Positions 60,836-64,000 of a stretch of 64,000 nucleotides of DNA are shown here, one piece after another (position 1 is the stretch's first letter; each line of letters begins with the position of its first letter). Below the pieces are notes generated by a model that ran no database searches, had not been told where the DNA came from, and worked only from the letters and a program-made list of their open reading frames with translations. A program made the translations under genes and the position numbers. The DNA comes from JBNAGF01 sp049801055 (GTDB taxonomy: Bacteria; Pseudomonadota; Alphaproteobacteria; Rhodobacterales; Rhodobacteraceae): positions 62,001 through 126,000 of the forward strand of contig NZ_JBNAGF010000003.1 in assembly GCF_049801055.1 (NCBI RefSeq), given 5' to 3'.

Positions 60836-61432
60836 TCAGGTGGGCGCCGACAAGGCAGCCATGCGTTTGTAGGCCGGGCGTTTGCGCAGCCCGCTGGAAT
60901 AGGCCAGCATCGTTTCGTCATTCATCGGAAACTTGGCATTGTGCGCCCAGCTCATGCAATGACAGCACAGGATATCAGCAATCGTCATCTTATCGCCCTG
61001 CAGGAACGGCCCATTGAACCGCTTTGCCATGCGCTTGAAGTTGCGGTCGAATTCCCAGGCGAGGCTGGGTTTAACCTCCGGCACACGCTTGTCTTCCGGC
61101 AGCACGAACTTGTGGCGGGACGCCGTCCATAGAACGGAGTCGAAGTCGTCAAGAAGCGCGAAAAAAAGTGAGTCCTGTTGCGCCCGTTCCTTTGTCCCGG
61201 CGGGATAGGTCAGGTCGCCATGCTTGTCTGCCAGATAGGTCATGATGGCCGAACTATCGGTCAACACCATTCCGTCATCCTCGAGGACAGGTACTTTTCC
61301 TGTCGGGTTCAGCGCCAGCACACGAGGATCATGCGGGCTTGCGTCGATAAATTCATAGTCTTGGCCCAATTCCTCGAGCAGCCAGATCACGCGAGAGGCG
61401 CGGTTTTGCAGGCGACCGTAAACCTTGTACAT
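60836..61432 (-). CDS. Glutathione S-transferase family protein
   Basis: The 198-residue protein starts MYKVYGRLQNRASRVIWLLE. It has the thioredoxin-like GSH site with LNPTGKVPVLEDDGMVLTDS and the all-alpha C-terminal domain (GPFLQGDKMTIADILCCHCMSW). The usual active-site Ser is in the RASR segment, as in beta-type or related bacterial enzymes. It probably detoxifies electrophiles; the substrate is unknown. Confidence 0.88.
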   Translation of the reverse strand: MYKVYGRLQNRASRVIWLLEELGQDYEFIDASPHDPRVLALNPTGKVPVLEDDGMVLTDSSAIMTYLADKHGDLTYPAGTKERAQQDSLFFALLDDFDSVLWTASRHKFVLPEDKRVPEVKPSLAWEFDRNFKRMAKRFNGPFLQGDKMTIADILCCHCMSWAHNAKFPMNDETMLAYSSGLRKRPAYKRMAALSAPT

Positions 61433-61515
61433 CGGCAGATCCTTGATAGATGCGTTGGCTCTACTCTGACCTCTTGGCACGCGAGTTCAAGAGGTTGACT
61501 GAACTGCCGTCGCGT

Positions 61516-62544
61516 TCAACGTGATCGTGACAGCATTGCCAACCTGATCAAGGCCCGTTCCATCAGCGCCAGAGCCGGGGCTGTCTGGCCGGCCGATCGC
61601 AACTGCAGATCGGTATCTGTCAGCACGGTCAATGCTGTTTCCAGCTTGTGCGGTCCCCAGCTTTGCGACTGCCGCAGAATTCTGTCACGGCGAGGTCCGT
61701 AGACCGGTGGGCGCAGCTTTCCGATGCCTTGCGCCGGGCCACCCGGATCGGCCGCACAGGTGTACAGAGTACGGAAGTGTCGGGTCGCGCCGATACACAG
61801 GCTGACGGCATTTGTCCCTTGCGCCTGAAGTCGCTTGATCAGTGGGCCAATCTCAGGCGCACGCCCTTCGGCTACCACGTTGAGAACATCGTCCAGCGCA
61901 GCTTCGGTTGACCGTGGAGCGCAGGCTGCAATGTCCTCGAGGCTTAGCGGCGAACCATCGTTCCGCTTGTAGAGGGCGATTTTCTCGATGGTTTGCGCAA
62001 AGTCTCCCGGGCCTAAATCAGCCGCCAGATCCACAAGCGCCGACATGCTGTCACCGGGCACGTCGCGAATCTGAGCTTCGCCAAGGATTCGTTCGATCTC
62101 GGCGCGTGTTGGCGGGTTGTCATAAATCCCGGCAGCGAAGGCATCGTGATGTTTTTCGAATGCCTTGCGCAGCTTGGAGCTGGCCTTGAGCTGGCCGGCC
62201 GTTACGATGATCTGGGCGTCTCCCGTGGCCCAATCGTCCAAGGCGGTCAGGATTGCGGGCGCAGCAGAGTCGTTTGCATCTTCGACAAAGGCCGCTCGCG
62301 GTCCCGGGAAGAATCCTACGGCCTTGATTGCATCGAGCAGCAATGCCGGGTCCTTGCGCAGGTCGGCAGCCGGAATTCGGCTGAGACGCATTTCTTCTTC
62401 GGCCGTGGAGCCGAGAAGGGCTGCCAAGACCTGTTGGCGTTTCAGAGCCACTCGAATCGCGTCACTGCCATAGATCAGCAGGCCCGTTTTGTCCGGATCA
62501 GGCTTGGCAAAATAGCCGTCCGCTTCTCGCGGGCTTAGCTTCAT
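61516..62544 (-). CDS. holA: DNA polymerase III delta subunit
   Basis: The 342-residue clamp-loader subunit has the family pattern LLIYGSDAIRVALKRQQVLAA, VEDANDSAAPAILTALDDW, LRKAFEKHHDAFAAGIYDNP and the C-terminal helical collar domain. It lacks Walker motifs as expected for delta. The start overlaps the lptE stop (ATGA). It lies downstream of leuS-lptE, a conserved alphaproteobacterial cluster. Confidence 0.9.
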   Translation of the reverse strand: MKLSPREADGYFAKPDPDKTGLLIYGSDAIRVALKRQQVLAALLGSTAEEEMRLSRIPAADLRKDPALLLDAIKAVGFFPGPRAAFVEDANDSAAPAILTALDDWATGDAQIIVTAGQLKASSKLRKAFEKHHDAFAAGIYDNPPTRAEIERILGEAQIRDVPGDSMSALVDLAADLGPGDFAQTIEKIALYKRNDGSPLSLEDIAACAPRSTEAALDDVLNVVAEGRAPEIGPLIKRLQAQGTNAVSLCIGATRHFRTLYTCAADPGGPAQGIGKLRPPVYGPRRDRILRQSQSWGPHKLETALTVLTDTDLQLRSAGQTAPALALMERALIRLAMLSRSR

Positions 62545-63026
62545 GAGGACAGGTCCGCGGTGGCAAACAGCTGGGTGGTGATCTGATCTGCGAGTATCGT
62601 CATCAACCGTTCTTGTGCATCGCGTTCCGCAGCGAGCGTGTCGACCGTCGAGCCGGTTGCCGAGTAGCCAGTGAAGTTTCGCACATCGCCAGAGGCAACA
62701 ATGTCGCCGTCCGAGATTCGGGTTAGGCTGTACTCGGCCTCACCTACCAGCGAGTACCGTTCGATCTCGTTCGAGATGGTGATCGCCTGCCCCTGAGCCG
62801 CTGTCCGAACCGTGACATCCAGTTTGTACTCAGGAGAAGAGCTTCGCCCCAGACGGTTTTCGAGCGTCCGCACCAACTGATAGCTTTCGACAGTGTCCGG
62901 AGCGGAGACTTCGACACGCCCATTAAGCGCGGCACCGGTCCCACCCGGCGCATAGACGGGTTCGAACCCGCAGGCCGCGAGGATCAGCGGAAGTGCCAGA
63001 AGGAGTTTGCGCTTAGACCACGACAT
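62541..63026 (-). CDS. lptE: LPS-assembly lipoprotein LptE
   Basis: The 161-residue protein has a lipoprotein signal (KLLLALPLILAACGFEPVY) with the Cys lipobox LAAC. The body has the LptE-like strands (YQLVRTLENRLG, YKLDVTVRTAAQGQAI, RYSLVGEAEYSLTRISDGDIV). It forms the LptD-LptE complex that inserts LPS in the outer membrane. It overlaps leuS by 14 bases and holA by 4. Confidence 0.87.
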   Translation of the reverse strand: MSWSKRKLLLALPLILAACGFEPVYAPGGTGAALNGRVEVSAPDTVESYQLVRTLENRLGRSSSPEYKLDVTVRTAAQGQAITISNEIERYSLVGEAEYSLTRISDGDIVASGDVRNFTGYSATGSTVDTLAAERDAQERLMTILADQITTQLFATADLSS

Positions 63027-64000
63027 TCACGATACGGCCCGGAACCACGATAACCTTTTTCGGGGCGCCACCGTTGAGCGCCTTCTGCACAGCTTCGGTT
63101 GCCAAAGCGATTTTTTCAACCTCTCCCTTGTCGAGATCCTTGGCAACGTTGATTTCTCCGCGTCTTTTGCCGTTGATCTGGATCGGCAGGGTCACGGTGT
63201 CCTCCACCAGCATAGCCTCGTCAGTGACTGGCCAATCTGCCGTCGCGATCAAACCCTCGCCATCCTGATGCGCCCAGATATCTTCGGACAGATGCGGCGT
63301 CATCGGAGACATCAACTGGGCCAGTGTCATAATCGCCTGTTTCTGCGCGGCGCTCCCGGCCTTGGATTTCGCCAGTGTGTTTGTGAAGGCGTAAAGCTTG
63401 GCAATCGCCGCGTTGAAGCCGAAGGATTCGATGCCCAATGTCACGTCGTGGATCGTTTTGTGCATTTCCCGCAGCAGCTCTTCGTCGCCCTGCCCCTTGG
63501 CGTTTGGATCCATCGCGGAAATCTTGTCACACAGGTTCCAGACCCGGTTGAGGTGCTTGTATGCGGCCTCGGCGCCGGCGGCGGTCCATTCGACGTCACG
63601 TTCCGGTGGGCTGTCACTAAGGACAAACCAGCGCGCGGTATCCGCGCCGAAAGACGAGATGATGTGAAGCGGATCAACCACGTTATTCTTCGACTTGGAC
63701 ATCTTGGCCGAAGGAATGATCTCTACCTCGGCGCCATCTTTTAGGAAGCCTTTGCCATCGCGCAGTTCAACCTCGTCGGGGTAGTGATAAACGGGCCGAC
63801 CGTTGTCGCCGGTGGTCTGGTAGATTGCGTGCGTCACCATGCCTTGGGTGAAAAGAGCGCCGAACGGCTCGATCGCCTTTTTGGGCAAATGGCCCGTGAT
63901 GTGCATGGCCCGCGCGAAGAAACGCGAATAGAGCAAGTGCAGGATCGCGTGCTCAATACCGCCGATATACTGATCGACGTTCATCCAGTACTCGGCATCT
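63013..64000 (-). CDS. leuS: Leucyl-tRNA synthetase, C-terminal part (5' end outside window)
   Basis: The frame is open to the end of the window and reads DAEYWMNVDQYIGGIEHAIL at the edge. About 328 residues of a protein of usually 850-870 are seen. The class I KMSKS motif is present (SAKMSKSKNNVVDP), as are HLLYSRFF, the anticodon-binding domain and the C-terminal region (LPIQINGKRRGEINVA). It charges tRNA-Leu. The N-terminal catalytic and editing domains lie beyond base 64000. Confidence 0.95.
   Translation of the reverse strand, partial: DAEYWMNVDQYIGGIEHAILHLLYSRFFARAMHITGHLPKKAIEPFGALFTQGMVTHAIYQTTGDNGRPVYHYPDEVELRDGKGFLKDGAEVEIIPSAKMSKSKNNVVDPLHIISSFGADTARWFVLSDSPPERDVEWTAAGAEAAYKHLNRVWNLCDKISAMDPNAKGQGDEELLREMHKTIHDVTLGIESFGFNAAIAKLYAFTNTLAKSKAGSAAQKQAIMTLAQLMSPMTPHLSEDIWAHQDGEGLIATADWPVTDEAMLVEDTVTLPIQINGKRRGEINVAKDLDKGEVEKIALATEAVQKALNGGAPKKVIVVPGRIVNVVV

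Noticed and set aside
1..64000. tRNA genes, CRISPR arrays and prophage
   Set aside because: No cloverleaf with the GTTCGANTC T-arm, no regularly spaced direct repeats and no phage structural genes were found by eye; a tRNAscan or CRISPR search was not possible.

Overview
The window looks like a chromosomal segment from a marine alphaproteobacterium of the Rhodobacteraceae (Roseobacter group). The basis is gene order and protein style: rpsT-dnaA-dnaN-recF-lysE-gyrB, rnhB-ccrM with a GANTC-type methyltransferase, mutM/ubiE-ubiB, serC-serA/serB, kbl-tdh next to an XRE-cupin regulator, and leuS-lptE-holA. This placement is inference from synteny; no database was searched. No tRNA, rRNA, CRISPR array or prophage was recognised.

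Layout. (1) 1-2.6 kb: the end of a DUF3604 protein, a short relic of a DUF1254/DUF1214-type gene, an exported beta-rich 'transporter'-like protein and a DUF502 membrane-protein gene cut off at its 3' end. (2) 2.6-5.8 kb: a small, visibly more AT-rich accessory segment. It holds the 5' stump of a GIY-YIG nuclease-family gene, an unknown 107-residue gene and a TnsA-like gene split by an IS5-family (IS427-like) insertion. A divergent gene for a 276-residue protein of unknown function with a nuclease-like C-terminal half follows, with a perfect 11-bp dyad between the two. (3) 5.8-12.5 kb: an operon of exported proteins (two paralogous amidohydrolases, an orphan HlyD/RND-type adaptor, an alpha/beta-hydrolase) divergent from an AraC-type regulator and a DoxX-like membrane protein. 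(4) 12.5-20.8 kb: the replication cluster gyrB, lysE-type exporter, recF, dnaN, dnaA, rpsT. (5) 21-36.5 kb: core metabolism and repair: enoyl-CoA hydratase, mutM, ubiE-ubiB, thiolase, threonine degradation (kbl-tdh), a cysteine-synthase-like enzyme, a phosphatase, all three serine-synthesis genes (serA, serC, serB), and an ArsR/SRPBCC/YCII operon. (6) 36.5-48 kb: asparaginase, small exported proteins, rlmN, two class III nucleotide cyclases (one fused to DUF427), a membrane-anchored winged-helix regulator with twin operator-like dyads, rnhB and ccrM. (7) 48-64 kb: alkane monooxygenase, mutY, a DciA-like DUF721 gene, a DsbA-like gene, lipid A/Kdo genes (lpxK, waaA), cysQ, a pmbA-like gene, a DUF2125 protein, an SDR-enoyl-CoA hydratase pair, an HNH protein, a TIGR03862-type flavoprotein, a glutathione S-transferase, holA-lptE-leuS (leuS cut by the window end).

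How the parts connect. CcrM methylates GANTC; three GANTC sites sit just upstream of ccrM and four lie within 182 bp upstream of dnaA, which fits the cell-cycle methylation control known in alphaproteobacteria. SerC-SerA and the divergent SerB give a complete phosphorylated serine pathway with a candidate structured leader in front of serC. Kbl and Tdh convert threonine to glycine and acetyl-CoA, probably under the adjacent XRE-cupin regulator, whose likely operators fill the gap before kbl. The part most likely to be under-described is the nuclease-rich, IS-damaged segment at 2.6-5.4 kb. Removing the IS and one TA copy there restores a single open reading frame.
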